Shown here one piece after another: positions 36,536-45,724 of a DNA stretch of 64,000 nt (its first letter is position 1; every line of letters starts with the position of its first letter). Source of the DNA: Rhizobium sp. NFR07 (GTDB lineage: Bacteria; Pseudomonadota; Alphaproteobacteria; Rhizobiales; Rhizobiaceae); contig NZ_FOKM01000013.1 of NCBI RefSeq assembly GCF_900111905.1, forward strand, positions 150,724-214,723, read 5' to 3'. The translations under genes were made by a program, and so were the position numbers. The notes beneath the pieces were generated by a model. That model worked only from the letters and a program-made list of their open reading frames with translations, ran no database searches and had not been told where the DNA came from.

Positions 36536-36557
36536 CATATAAAGAGGTCTTTATATG
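36536..36557. promoter_or_regulatory. Perfect palindrome upstream of ahcY, candidate operator
   Basis: CATATAAAGA (36536-36545), a GG spacer, and TCTTTATATG (36548-36557) make an exact inverted repeat. It lies between ptsH and ahcY, about 113 bases before the ahcY start and 16 bases past the ptsH stop. Arm length and position fit a dimeric regulator. SahR-type ArsR regulators are known to control ahcY and metK genes in Proteobacteria; whether this is their site is a guess. Confidence 0.6.
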
Positions 36558-36572
36558 TTTATGTCTGCTGGA

Positions 36573-36848
36573 TCAGGCTTCCTCGCCGAACTTATTTGCG
36601 ATCAGGCCCTGGAGTGCGTCGAGCGCTTCCGTCGCCTGCGGGCCTTCCGCGACGACGTCGATGCAACAGCCAGTGCTGGCGGCCAGCATCATCAAGCCCA
36701 TGATCGAGGTGCCGCCGACGCTCGAGCCGTCCTTGGAGACGGTGATCGTGGCATCGAAGTTTTCCACCATCTGGACAAACTTTGCCGATGCCCGGGCATG
36801 CAGCCCGCGCTTGTTGACGATCTGAAACTGGCGGGAGAGGGGGGACAT
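36573..36848 (-). CDS. ptsH: Phosphocarrier protein HPr (PTS-Ntr type)
   Basis: HPr carries phosphate from enzyme I to EIIA proteins. The 91-residue protein has the phosphorylation motif NKRGLHARASAKFV (His near residue 17) and the regulatory segment SVGGTSIMGLMMLAAS, whose Ser is the HPr-kinase target. The frame is open from 36968, but ATG 36848 starts the family homology; the SD there is weak. It follows manX by 13 bases and precedes ahcY. With no sugar EIIBC nearby, its role is likely signalling. Confidence 0.95.
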   Translation of the reverse strand: MSPLSRQFQIVNKRGLHARASAKFVQMVENFDATITVSKDGSSVGGTSIMGLMMLAASTGCCIDVVAEGPQATEALDALQGLIANKFGEEA

Positions 36849-36861
36849 TCTTGTTCTTGTC

Positions 36862-37263
36862 TCACTTGCCGCTGAGAACGCGGCTGGCCACGTTGATATA
36901 TTTGCGACCGGCATCGGAGGCCTCGGCCAAGGCTCTTTCCATGTCGTTCTCGCCGCGCACCCCGGCAAGCTTGATCAGCATGGGCAGGTTCATGCCCGCG
37001 ATTACTTCGGTCGTACCGCTGTCCATCACGGAGATGGACAGGTTGGAGGGCGTTCCGCCGAACATGTCGGTCAGGATGATGACGCCGTTGCCGGCATTCG
37101 CCCGCCCCACTGCGTCGAGAATATCCTGCCGTCTCTGATCCATGTCGTCTTCGGGACCAATACACACGGTCTCTATGAATTTCTGAGGTCCAACGACATG
37201 CTCCACGGCGTGTCGGAATTCCTCAGCCAGCTTGCCATGAGTGACAAGCACCAGTCCGATCAT
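36862..37263 (-). CDS. manX: PTS EIIA component, mannose/fructose family (ManX)
   Basis: The 133-residue protein is a stand-alone EIIA-Man domain: MIGLVLVTHGKLAEEF carries the phosphorylated His near residue 9, and ILTDMFGGTPSN completes the fold signature. No IIB, IIC or IID partner is present, so as in other Rhizobiales it probably serves regulation rather than sugar import. ATG 37263 has AGGGGG upstream; the longer frame to 37425 was rejected. It lies between hprK and ptsH. Confidence 0.93.
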   Translation of the reverse strand: MIGLVLVTHGKLAEEFRHAVEHVVGPQKFIETVCIGPEDDMDQRRQDILDAVGRANAGNGVIILTDMFGGTPSNLSISVMDSGTTEVIAGMNLPMLIKLAGVRGENDMERALAEASDAGRKYINVASRVLSGK

Positions 37264-37387
37264 GAAAATACGCCCCCTGATTTCAAAACTCGCGGCCCTT
37301 ATCGCAACGCAATAGTGCCGTCCAGCGGCGGGATGCCATCTTCGCCAACTAGAGTTGAAGTTCAAGTCAAAAAATCGGGCGCACAAA

Positions 37388-37855
37388 TCACCAGAACGGC
37401 GCTTCGCTTCGCCAGCCGGGCACAAGGGCTCCGATGACGGCCAGCGGATCCATTGCAGTGTTTGCTATCCGCACCAGCGGCAGCGCCCCGATATTCTCCA
37501 GTTGGAACTCTTCACTTTCTGGCGGCAGGCGCTCGCAATCGGCGAGCGAAATCACCCGTATGGCAAGGTCGATCGGGGCAGCGGCGATATTGTCGATTGC
37601 AACGATCCCGCTGCCGCGCAGCTCCATCATTCCGGCAATGGCCGGTGGGCAGGTTGCAACGATCCTGTCTCCGTCGCGGTTGATGAAGACCTGATCGTCT
37701 GCAATCAGAAGCGAGCGGACGTTTTCGCGGCGGGCGACGGCAAGGCACGTGAACGCCATCATCGACTTGCCGATGCCGGGCGGCCCGACAAATAAAAGTC
37801 CGCGATTGCCGATGACGATCGCCGTGGCGTGGATATTGCGAGGCGCGGGCGTCAC
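37388..37855 (-). CDS. hprK: Short HPr kinase/phosphorylase HprK
   Basis: The 155-residue protein has the Walker A GPPGIGKSMMAF near residue 24 and the HPr-kinase segment LIADDQVFINRDGDR, but lacks the N-terminal domain of Firmicutes HprK, as is usual in alphaproteobacteria. It phosphorylates a Ser of HPr. It starts with GTG overlapping the chvG stop by 4 bases (GTGA), so kinase expression is coupled to the ChvG sensor. It is followed by manX and ptsH. Confidence 0.9.
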   Translation of the reverse strand: MTPAPRNIHATAIVIGNRGLLFVGPPGIGKSMMAFTCLAVARRENVRSLLIADDQVFINRDGDRIVATCPPAIAGMMELRGSGIVAIDNIAAAPIDLAIRVISLADCERLPPESEEFQLENIGALPLVRIANTAMDPLAVIGALVPGWRSEAPFW

Positions 37856-39633
37856 GCCGTGCCGCCGGCCGGAAGCGACAGCGTGAAGCGCGCACCGGTG
37901 ACTTCCTGCTCCCTGCCGTGCTGGTTTTCGGCCTTCAGCGATCCGCCATGCGCCTCCGCGATCTGACGGCTGATGGAGAGGCCGAGGCCGGAATTCTGGC
38001 CAAAGCTCTCGCCGTCGGGCCTGTCGGTGTAGAAACGCTCGAAGATGCGGTCGATGTTCTCCGCCTGGATGCCCGGACCATTGTCGTCGACCGTGATGAC
38101 GACTTTTTCCCGGATGCGGGAGAGGCGAATGGTCAGCTTTCCACCTTTCTCGGGCACGAAGGACCGGGCGTTTTCGATCAGGTTCGTGATGATCTGGCCG
38201 AGACGCAGGTCGTGGCCGTTGACCATATAGGCATGGCGGTCGGCGCCCTTGCCGTCGACAGTGAGGTCGATCTCGACGGGCTTGCGTCCGCTGCGGATCT
38301 GCCGGGAGATATCCACAAGGTTGGTCAGCAGCGTTTCCATGTCGATAGGCGCGGAATCGGTGCGGGCAAGCTCGGCGTCGAGGCGCGAGGCATCGGAAAT
38401 GTCGCTGATCAACCGGTCCAGGCGGCGCACGTCATGGAAGATGATCTCCGTCAGCCGCTGCTTGGATTCTTCAGACTTGGCGAGCGGCAGGGTTTCCACC
38501 GCGCTGCGCAGCGAGGTCAGCGGGTTTTTCAGCTCGTGGCTGACATCTGCCGCGAAACTCTCGATCGCATCGATACGGTCGTAAAGCGCATTCGTCATGT
38601 CGCGCACCGCGATCGACAGGTTGCCGATCTCGTCCTGGCGATAGGAGAAGTCCGGTATTTCCTCGCGCTGCTTGGCGCCCCTGCGCACCCGGATCGCGGC
38701 AGCAGACAGGCGGCGCAGCGGATTGGCGATGGTCGACGACAGAAGCAGCGACAGCACGATATTGACGAGCGTCGCCACGCCGAAGACGCGCATGATGGCC
38801 AGGCGCTCCGCATGAACGATCTTGTCGATATCGCCGGCCTGGGTCGAGAGCAGCAGCACGCCAAGCACGGCGCGATAGCGCTGCACCGGCACGGCCACCG
38901 AGACGATCAGTTCGCCCCGGTCGGTGATACGCACGAGCGCGCCGCGGACGCCGGTCAGCGCGTTCATCACCTCCGGATAGATCGAGCCGTCGCCGCCCGG
39001 CGCTTCCTTGTAGATCGGCAGGTTGCCCGGCTGCAGCAGCCGGTTGAACATGCCGGACATCCATTCGCTCCAGGTCTGCGTCTCGTTTTCGACCGGTGGG
39101 AGGTCGTAGCGCAGGACCTGGCCGCGGGAATAGAGATGGCGGCTGTCGAGCAGCAGGTTCGCATCGGCATCGAACAGGCGGGCGCGCGTCCTTGTCGGCG
39201 AGATCAGCCGACGCAGGACGGGAGCGACGCGCTCGGGATCGATCGGAAAATCGAGGTCCTCGTCATTCGGAACCGGCGTGATGCTCTGGCCGGCCTGCAG
39301 CTCCAGCAGCTTTTCGGGATCGATGGTGATCGAATTGGTATCGACCGAAGCCGATGCCGAGACCGCGGCCGAAATGATTTCGCCCTGGGTCAGCAGGCTT
39401 TCGACACGCGCGTCGATCAGCCCTTCGCGGAACTGGTTGAGGTAGAGAATGCCGGCGACGAGGACGACAGTGGCCGCGATGTTGAAGAACAGGATGCGGC
39501 GTGTCAGGCTGGAAAACACCGCATGCCCGAACAGCCGTCGGATCAGCGTGAACGACCGCGGCCACAGCCGACGGCCGCTGCGCCTCGCCGGTGCGGTCTC
39601 GATCGCAGGATTTTCAAGCAGTCTGTCTGCCAC
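37852..39633 (-). CDS. chvG: Sensor histidine kinase ChvG/ExoS
   Basis: ChvG with ChvI is the acid- and envelope-stress system that governs succinoglycan, flagella and symbiosis or virulence in rhizobia. A membrane helix at about residues 44-66, a periplasmic sensor of about 210 residues, a second helix near 280, a HAMP segment, and the kinase core follow in order: phospho-His in DVSHELKNPLTSL, then LIENARSF, DDNGPGIQ and GLGLSISR. The frame opens at GTG 39648, but GAAGGA fits GTG 39633. It overlaps hprK by 4 bases; the response regulator is just upstream. Confidence 0.95.
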   Translation of the reverse strand: MADRLLENPAIETAPARRSGRRLWPRSFTLIRRLFGHAVFSSLTRRILFFNIAATVVLVAGILYLNQFREGLIDARVESLLTQGEIISAAVSASASVDTNSITIDPEKLLELQAGQSITPVPNDEDLDFPIDPERVAPVLRRLISPTRTRARLFDADANLLLDSRHLYSRGQVLRYDLPPVENETQTWSEWMSGMFNRLLQPGNLPIYKEAPGGDGSIYPEVMNALTGVRGALVRITDRGELIVSVAVPVQRYRAVLGVLLLSTQAGDIDKIVHAERLAIMRVFGVATLVNIVLSLLLSSTIANPLRRLSAAAIRVRRGAKQREEIPDFSYRQDEIGNLSIAVRDMTNALYDRIDAIESFAADVSHELKNPLTSLRSAVETLPLAKSEESKQRLTEIIFHDVRRLDRLISDISDASRLDAELARTDSAPIDMETLLTNLVDISRQIRSGRKPVEIDLTVDGKGADRHAYMVNGHDLRLGQIITNLIENARSFVPEKGGKLTIRLSRIREKVVITVDDNGPGIQAENIDRIFERFYTDRPDGESFGQNSGLGLSISRQIAEAHGGSLKAENQHGREQEVTGARFTLSLPAGGTA

Positions 39634-39711
39634 GTTCAGTCCTTCCACCGGGCCAGTCTATCGCTGACCCGGTCGTGGCTTCAAGTTAAGCGGTGGTAAT
39701 CTTGATCCGCC

Positions 39712-40431
39712 TCAGGCCGCTTCGCGGAAGCGGTAACCGACGCCGTAGAGGGTTTCGATCATGTCGAAATCCGTGTCAACCATCTTGAACTTCTTGCGAA
39801 GGCGCTTGATGTGGCTGTCGATGGTGCGGTCGTCGACATAGACCTGTTCGTCATAGGCCGCGTCCATCAGCGCATCGCGGCTCTTCACGACGCCAGGGCG
39901 CTGCGCCAGGGAGTGAAGGATGAGGAATTCCGTGACGGTCAGCGTCACCGGTTCGCCCTTCCAGGTGCAGGTATGACGTTCCTGGTCCATCAGCAGCTGG
40001 CCGCGCTCCAGTGTGCGCGCCGCCTGCTGGTCAGGCGTAGGCTTCGCACCCGTTGCCTGCAGCTCGCGATTGCCGGCGCGGCGCAGGATCGCCTTGACCC
40101 GCTCCACCAGAAGGCGCTGCGAGAACGGCTTGGTGATGAAGTCGTCCGCGCCCATCTTGAGACCGAACAATTCGTCGATCTCCTCATCCTTGGACGTCAG
40201 GAAGATGACCGGCAGGTCCGATTTCTGGCGCAGACGGCGTAGCAGTTCCATGCCGTCCATGCGGGGCATCTTGATGTCGAAGATGGCGAGCTGCGGCGGG
40301 CGGGCAACGAGACCGTCCAGAGCCGAAGCGCCGTCCGTATAAGTCTCGACCTTGTAACCCTCCGCCTCGAGCGCGATCGACACCGAGGTCAAAATATTCC
40401 GGTCGTCGTCTACGAGCGCGATAGTCTGCAT
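39712..40431 (-). CDS. chvI: Response regulator ChvI
   Basis: The receiver domain opens IALVDDDRNILTSVSIALE and carries the phospho-acceptor Asp in AIFDIKMPRMDG and the conserved LTSKDE and KPF. The OmpR-type winged helix (about residues 140-235) has VTLTVTEFLILHSLAQRPG and DDRTIDSHIKRLRKKF. The 239-residue length and the MQTIALVDDD start match known ChvI; the open frame reaches 40596, but ATG 40431 has GGAG upstream. It is the first gene of the chvI-chvG-hprK-manX-ptsH series and diverges from pckA, which ChvI affects in some rhizobia. Confidence 0.96.
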   Translation of the reverse strand: MQTIALVDDDRNILTSVSIALEAEGYKVETYTDGASALDGLVARPPQLAIFDIKMPRMDGMELLRRLRQKSDLPVIFLTSKDEEIDELFGLKMGADDFITKPFSQRLLVERVKAILRRAGNRELQATGAKPTPDQQAARTLERGQLLMDQERHTCTWKGEPVTLTVTEFLILHSLAQRPGVVKSRDALMDAAYDEQVYVDDRTIDSHIKRLRKKFKMVDTDFDMIETLYGVGYRFREAA

Positions 40432-40781
40432 GCCGTCCGTCTCCATTGCCATTTTCTGCGCATCTCCTGGAATGACTGTTAGACAGTTCCCAGCCCTCGC
40501 CATGCGCTTCATGAGTAGAAAGGTGGAACAAATTGTGGCAAAGTCAAAGTGCTTGCAATCCGGATGGTTGTGGCTCCCTGTCGTTTTCCGCCTCAATCAC
40601 GACGTTTTTGCAGCGCACTAAAACGCTCAATAAAACGATTTAAAACGAAATAAATTTCTTTAAATCGATTAATTTATTGATTTCGTTGAGTTATTCAGAA
40701 ATCCCGGCTTGCCGTTTTAAAAAACAGCAACTAGTTTCCTCGCCACGGCCAATCGTAAAACGTAGACGGAGGTAGGCGCGT
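40432..40781. promoter_or_regulatory. Divergent chvI-pckA control region with an A+T-rich dyad
   Basis: No gene is visible in these 350 bases. The part from about 40615 to 40735 is very A+T rich. A 22-base dyad at 40662-40683 (arms AAATCGATTAA and TTTATTGATTT, 18 of 22 positions symmetrical) looks like a regulator-binding site. In Sinorhizobium the LacI-type PckR controls pckA; whether this dyad is its site was not tested. GGAGG at about 40769 is the pckA ribosome-binding site. Confidence 0.55.
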
Positions 40782-42392
<1,611 letters not shown>

Positions 42393-42404
42393 TCGCAAGA
42401 CGTG

Positions 42405-42420
42405 TGATTCACGTGGAACC
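42405..42420. promoter_or_regulatory. Weak parS-like site 4, after pckA
   Basis: TGATTCACGTGGAACC agrees with the parS consensus at 13 of 16 positions and keeps TTCACGTG. It is the most diverged of the four and lies 41 kb from the putative oriC, touching the pckA terminator stem. It may be a decayed or low-affinity ParB site, or chance. Confidence 0.35.
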
Positions 42421-42458
42421 GTCGGCCTGGACTTACCTCCGGCCGGCGGTTTTCTTTT
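42418..42458 (+). terminator. Rho-independent terminator after pckA
   Basis: ACCGTCGGCC pairs with GGCCGGCGGT (10 bp, one G-U), loop of 13 bases, followed by TTTTCTTTTG. Confidence 0.8.
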
Positions 42459-42507
42459 GTCCGGCTTTGTGGGAAAGATGCGGGCCAACAGCGACAATCA
42501 GACGGTC

Positions 42508-42942
42508 ATGGCCAGCAATCCCCTCGTCATCAACAGCCGAATCACCATCGCAGCATGGGAACTGACGGAACAGTTCGTTCTCGCGGGCGGACCCGGTGGG
42601 CAGAACGTCAACAAGGTTTCGACCGCCGTCCAGCTGTTCTTCGACATCGTCAATTCGCCGTCGCTTCCCGAACGCGTCAAGGCGAACGCCTTGAAGCTCG
42701 CGGGGAGGCGGGTATCGAAAGACGGCGTGCTGATGATCGAGGCCAGCAAGTCCCGCAGCCAGGAGCGAAATCGCGAAGAGGCGCGCGAGCGGCTGAAGGA
42801 ACTGGTTCTGGAGGCAGCCAAGCCGCCGCCGCCGGTCCGGAAGGCCACCAAGCCTACCAAAGGTTCGGTCGAACGGCGGCTCAAGGCGAAATCAGGTCGA
42901 TCGGACGTAAAGAAGATGCGCGGCAAGCCGACCGGGGACTGA
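42508..42942 (+). CDS. arfB: Alternative ribosome-rescue factor ArfB (peptidyl-tRNA hydrolase)
   Basis: ArfB releases nascent chains from ribosomes stalled without a stop codon. The catalytic GGQ loop FVLAGGPGGQNVNKVSTAVQ is at about residues 23-42, and the C-terminal 45 residues are strongly basic (RRLKAKSGRSDVKKMRGK), as needed to enter the mRNA channel. The open frame runs from TTG 42457, which lies in the pckA terminator U-tract; ATG 42508 gives 144 residues, near the 140 of E. coli ArfB, and ATG 42478 is the alternative. No good SD marks either, so the start is uncertain. alkB follows. Confidence 0.9.
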   Translation: MASNPLVINSRITIAAWELTEQFVLAGGPGGQNVNKVSTAVQLFFDIVNSPSLPERVKANALKLAGRRVSKDGVLMIEASKSRSQERNREEARERLKELVLEAAKPPPPVRKATKPTKGSVERRLKAKSGRSDVKKMRGKPTGD

Positions 42943-42957
42943 GCGGGGAGAGTGGAC

Positions 42958-43569
42958 ATGGCGACATTGCCGAACGGAATTCGCCACCTACCGGGCTTTC
43001 TCGATCGTGCGGCGCAGGAACATCTGGTGGAAGCCATCCGCCGGATCGTCGCCGAGGCGCCGCTTTACGTTCCCGCCATGCCCGGCACCGGAAAGCCGAT
43101 GTCGGTCCGGATGACCAATTGCGGTCCTCTCGGCTGGGTGACGGACAAGGAACGGGGCTATCGCTATCAGCCGACCCACCCGGCGACCGGAAAGCCGTGG
43201 CCGGCCATGCCGCCGGAACTGGTCGAGATGTGGGAGCAACTGGCAGGCTATCCGAAGCCGCCGGAAGCCTGCCTGGTGAACTTCTATTCCGACAACGCGA
43301 AGATGGGCCTGCATCAGGATAGGGACGAGGTGGAATTTTCCGCGCCGGTCCTGTCGATCTCGCTCGGCAATACCTGTCTGTTCCGCGTCGGTGGTCTCGA
43401 CCGCAAGGATCCGACGGGATCCTTCAAGCTGTCGAGCGGTGACATTGTGCTGCTCGGCGGGGAGGGACGTCTCGCCTTCCATGGGGTCGACCGGATCTAT
43501 CCCGGCACGTCGACGCTTCTGAAAAACGGCGGTCGCATCAATCTCACCCTGCGTCGGGTCAACCCGTAA
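42958..43569 (+). CDS. alkB: Alpha-ketoglutarate-dependent dioxygenase AlkB
   Basis: AlkB repairs 1-methyladenine and 3-methylcytosine in DNA by oxidative demethylation with Fe(II) and 2-oxoglutarate. The iron ligands are HQD (in MGLHQDRDE) and the His of AFHGVDRI, and the 2-oxoglutarate Arg is in GRINLTLRRV. The MTNCGPLGW and LVNFYSDNAKMG strands are typical. GGGGAG fits ATG 42958 better than the upstream GTG 42952. It follows arfB by 15 bases and is convergent with coaA, 16 bases away. No ada gene is nearby. Confidence 0.95.
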   Translation: MATLPNGIRHLPGFLDRAAQEHLVEAIRRIVAEAPLYVPAMPGTGKPMSVRMTNCGPLGWVTDKERGYRYQPTHPATGKPWPAMPPELVEMWEQLAGYPKPPEACLVNFYSDNAKMGLHQDRDEVEFSAPVLSISLGNTCLFRVGGLDRKDPTGSFKLSSGDIVLLGGEGRLAFHGVDRIYPGTSTLLKNGGRINLTLRRVNP

Positions 43570-43578
43570 CGCAGGGAT

Positions 43579-43606
43579 GTGTCGCTCAAAGCTTTCTGAG
43601 CGACAC
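43579..43606. other. Hairpin at the alkB/coaA convergent junction
   Basis: GTGTCGCTCA (43579-43588) pairs with TGAGCGACAC (43597-43606) over an 8-base loop, partly inside the coaA 3' end. No clear U-tract follows on either strand, so it is a possible transcript-end hairpin and not a proven terminator. Confidence 0.5.
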
Positions 43607-44575
43607 CGTCTCGATAAAGTGGTCACGGCCCTTGCGCAGGATGATGTCGGCGCGGGGACGTGTCGGCAGGATGTTCTGGCGCAGGTTCTTCAGGTTGATG
43701 TTTTCCCAGAGACCTTCGGCAACGGCCATGGCGGCATCGGTATCGATGGCGGCATATTTCTTGAAGAACGATGTCGGGTCGCGGAAGGCGGTTTCGCGCA
43801 GCTTCATGAAGCGCTGCACATACCATTGATGGATCTGTTCCTCCTCCGCGTCGATATAGATCGAGAAGTCGAAGAAGTCGGAAACGATGGGCACGATCTT
43901 GCCGTCCGAGGGCAGGGCGCGCGATTGCAGCACGTTGATGCCCTCGAAGATCAGGATGTCCGGGCGGTCGACGAGGGTGAATTCGTCAGGCAGCACGTCA
44001 TAGGTCAGGTGCGAGTAGCGCGGCGCCTTGACGTTGAGCTCGCCGGCCTTGATGGCGGAGAGAAAGCGCAGGATCTGGCCGATATCGTAGCTTTCCGGAA
44101 AGCCCTTGCGCTCCATCAGGTTTTCACGGCTGAGCACCGCGTTCGGATAAAGGAAGCCGTCGGTGGTGATCAGGTCCACTTTCGGGCTCGATGGCCAGCG
44201 GGCCAAAAGCTCTTTCAGCACGCGGGCCGTCGTCGACTTGCCCACCGCGACCGAGCCGGCAATGCCGATGATAAAGGGCGTCTTTGAAGCGTCCGGCAGG
44301 CTCAGGAACCGGTTGCGCTGACGAAACAGCCGCTGTGATGCCTCGACATGGGTCGAAAGCAGGCGCGACAGCGACAGGTAGATCCGCCGCACCTCGTCGA
44401 TATTGATCGGGTCGTCCAGCGAACGCAGGCGGGAGATCTCGTCCGCTTTCAGCGTCAGCGGCGTATCGGCGCGGAATTTTGCCCATTCTTCGGCACTGAA
44501 GTGATGGTAGGGCGAGTAATATTCCGTGCTCATGCCGCTATCCATGGGTTCGGCAGGCTGGGGAACGATGTTCAT
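43586..44575 (-). CDS. coaA: Type I pantothenate kinase
   Basis: CoaA phosphorylates pantothenate, the first and regulated step of coenzyme A synthesis. The 329-residue protein has the P-loop FIIGIAGSVAVGKSTTA near residue 100, the LITTDGFLYPN metal segment, and the ILIFEGINVLQ and DFFDFSIYIDA strands of the bacterial type I enzyme. ATG 44575 overlaps the hisE stop by 4 bases (ATGA), so coaA is the last gene of the his group; this hisE-coaA link is typical for rhizobia. Confidence 0.97.
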   Translation of the reverse strand: MNIVPQPAEPMDSGMSTEYYSPYHHFSAEEWAKFRADTPLTLKADEISRLRSLDDPINIDEVRRIYLSLSRLLSTHVEASQRLFRQRNRFLSLPDASKTPFIIGIAGSVAVGKSTTARVLKELLARWPSSPKVDLITTDGFLYPNAVLSRENLMERKGFPESYDIGQILRFLSAIKAGELNVKAPRYSHLTYDVLPDEFTLVDRPDILIFEGINVLQSRALPSDGKIVPIVSDFFDFSIYIDAEEEQIHQWYVQRFMKLRETAFRDPTSFFKKYAAIDTDAAMAVAEGLWENINLKNLRQNILPTRPRADIILRKGRDHFIETVSLRKL

Positions 44576-44895
44576 GACGCGGGCCGGCTCGCCTTTTCCT
44601 GCAGGCCGGACTGACCGGTCCTGCGGTGAAGTTCATCGACCACATCCTGCAACGGGATGCCTGCAATCTTCAATACGACCAACAGATGATAGACGAGGTC
44701 GGCGCTTTCCGACACAAGCTCCTTGCGGTCCTGCGCGACGGCCGCAATCACGGTCTCGACCGCTTCCTCGCCAAGCTTTTTGGCGGCCTTGGTCTGGCCG
44801 GCAGCCACGAGTTTAGCCGTCCAGGATTCCTCCGGCGATGCTGCGGCACGCTGCGCGACGATCTTTTCCAGATCGCTCAGGGTGAATTCACTCAA
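44572..44895 (-). CDS. hisE: Phosphoribosyl-ATP pyrophosphatase
   Basis: HisE removes pyrophosphate from phosphoribosyl-ATP, the second histidine step. The 107-residue all-alpha protein has the metal-binding KLGEEAVETVIAA and SADLVYHLLVVL segments of the MazG-like fold. It is a separate HisE, not fused to HisI, which is not in the window. The start is TTG 44895, supported by GGAGG eight bases upstream. It overlaps coaA by 4 bases and follows hisF by 40 bases. Confidence 0.96.
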   Translation of the reverse strand: MSEFTLSDLEKIVAQRAAASPEESWTAKLVAAGQTKAAKKLGEEAVETVIAAVAQDRKELVSESADLVYHLLVVLKIAGIPLQDVVDELHRRTGQSGLQEKASRPAS

Positions 44896-44935
44896 AACTG
44901 TCTCCTCCAGTCCCGCTCATCATCTCTTAAAAAGA

Positions 44936-45724
44936 TCAGTCGAGCCGCATGGCAATGCCATGATCGGACATATAGCGCTTCGCCTCACCGATCGAATAGG
45001 TGCCGAAGTGGAAAATCGATGCGGCCAGGACCGCCGTCGCGTGGCCTTCCTTGACGCCTGCCACGAGGTCGTCGAGGTTGCCGACGCCTCCGGAGGCGAT
45101 GACCGGAACGCGCACCGAGTCGGCAATCGTCCGCGTCAGTTCCAGATCGTAGCCGATCTTGGTTCCATCGCGGTCCATCGAGGTGACGAGCAACTCGCCG
45201 GCACCACGCTCGACCATCTTCTGCGCGAACTCGATCGCATCGATCCCGGTCGCGGTACGGCCGCCATGGGTGTAGATTTCCCATTCCGAGCGATTGTCGC
45301 CGCCGACCTTCTGCGTTAGCCGGCGCTTGGCGTCGATCGACACGACGATGCACTGGTTGCCGAACTTGTCGGCTGCCTCGGCGACGAAATCCGGATTGTT
45401 CACGGCCGCCGAATTGATCGAGACCTTGTCGGCGCCGGCCAGCAGCAGCTTGCGGATATCGGCCACCTGCCGCACGCCGCCACCGACGGTGAGCGGCATG
45501 AAGCAATGCTCGGCAGTGCGCGCCACCACGTCGAAGATCGTCTCGCGGTTGTCGGAAGACGCGGTGATGTCGAGGAAGCAGAGCTCGTCGGCACCGGCGG
45601 CATCATAGGCCTTGGCGGCCTCGACCGGATCACCGGCATCGATCAGGTCGACGAAGTTGACGCCCTTGACGACGCGGCCGTCTTTCACGTCGAGGCAGGG
45701 GATGACGCGGGCCTTAAGGGTCAT
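44936..45724 (-). CDS. hisF: Imidazole glycerol phosphate synthase cyclase subunit
   Basis: HisF takes ammonia from HisH and makes imidazole glycerol phosphate and AICAR. Both catalytic Asp are present, in VIPCLDVKDGRVVKG and in VVSIDAKRRL, and the phosphate loops are GGGVRQVADI and IASGGVGNLDD. Its 262 residues match the family. The ATG overlaps the hisA stop by 4 bases. The glutaminase partner hisH is two genes upstream. Confidence 0.98.
   Translation of the reverse strand: MTLKARVIPCLDVKDGRVVKGVNFVDLIDAGDPVEAAKAYDAAGADELCFLDITASSDNRETIFDVVARTAEHCFMPLTVGGGVRQVADIRKLLLAGADKVSINSAAVNNPDFVAEAADKFGNQCIVVSIDAKRRLTQKVGGDNRSEWEIYTHGGRTATGIDAIEFAQKMVERGAGELLVTSMDRDGTKIGYDLELTRTIADSVRVPVIASGGVGNLDDLVAGVKEGHATAVLAASIFHFGTYSIGEAKRYMSDHGIAMRLD

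Noticed and set aside
36424..36572. SAM-II or SAH riboswitch upstream of ahcY
   Set aside because: I could not find the pseudoknot consensus; the palindrome at 36536-36557 looks like a protein operator.
37746..37751. CACGTG as further parS site in hprK
   Set aside because: Flanking bases do not match the palindrome arms.
37918..39699. 593-codon plus-strand frame opposite chvG
   Set aside because: Shadow of the certain sensor kinase gene; no domain recognised.
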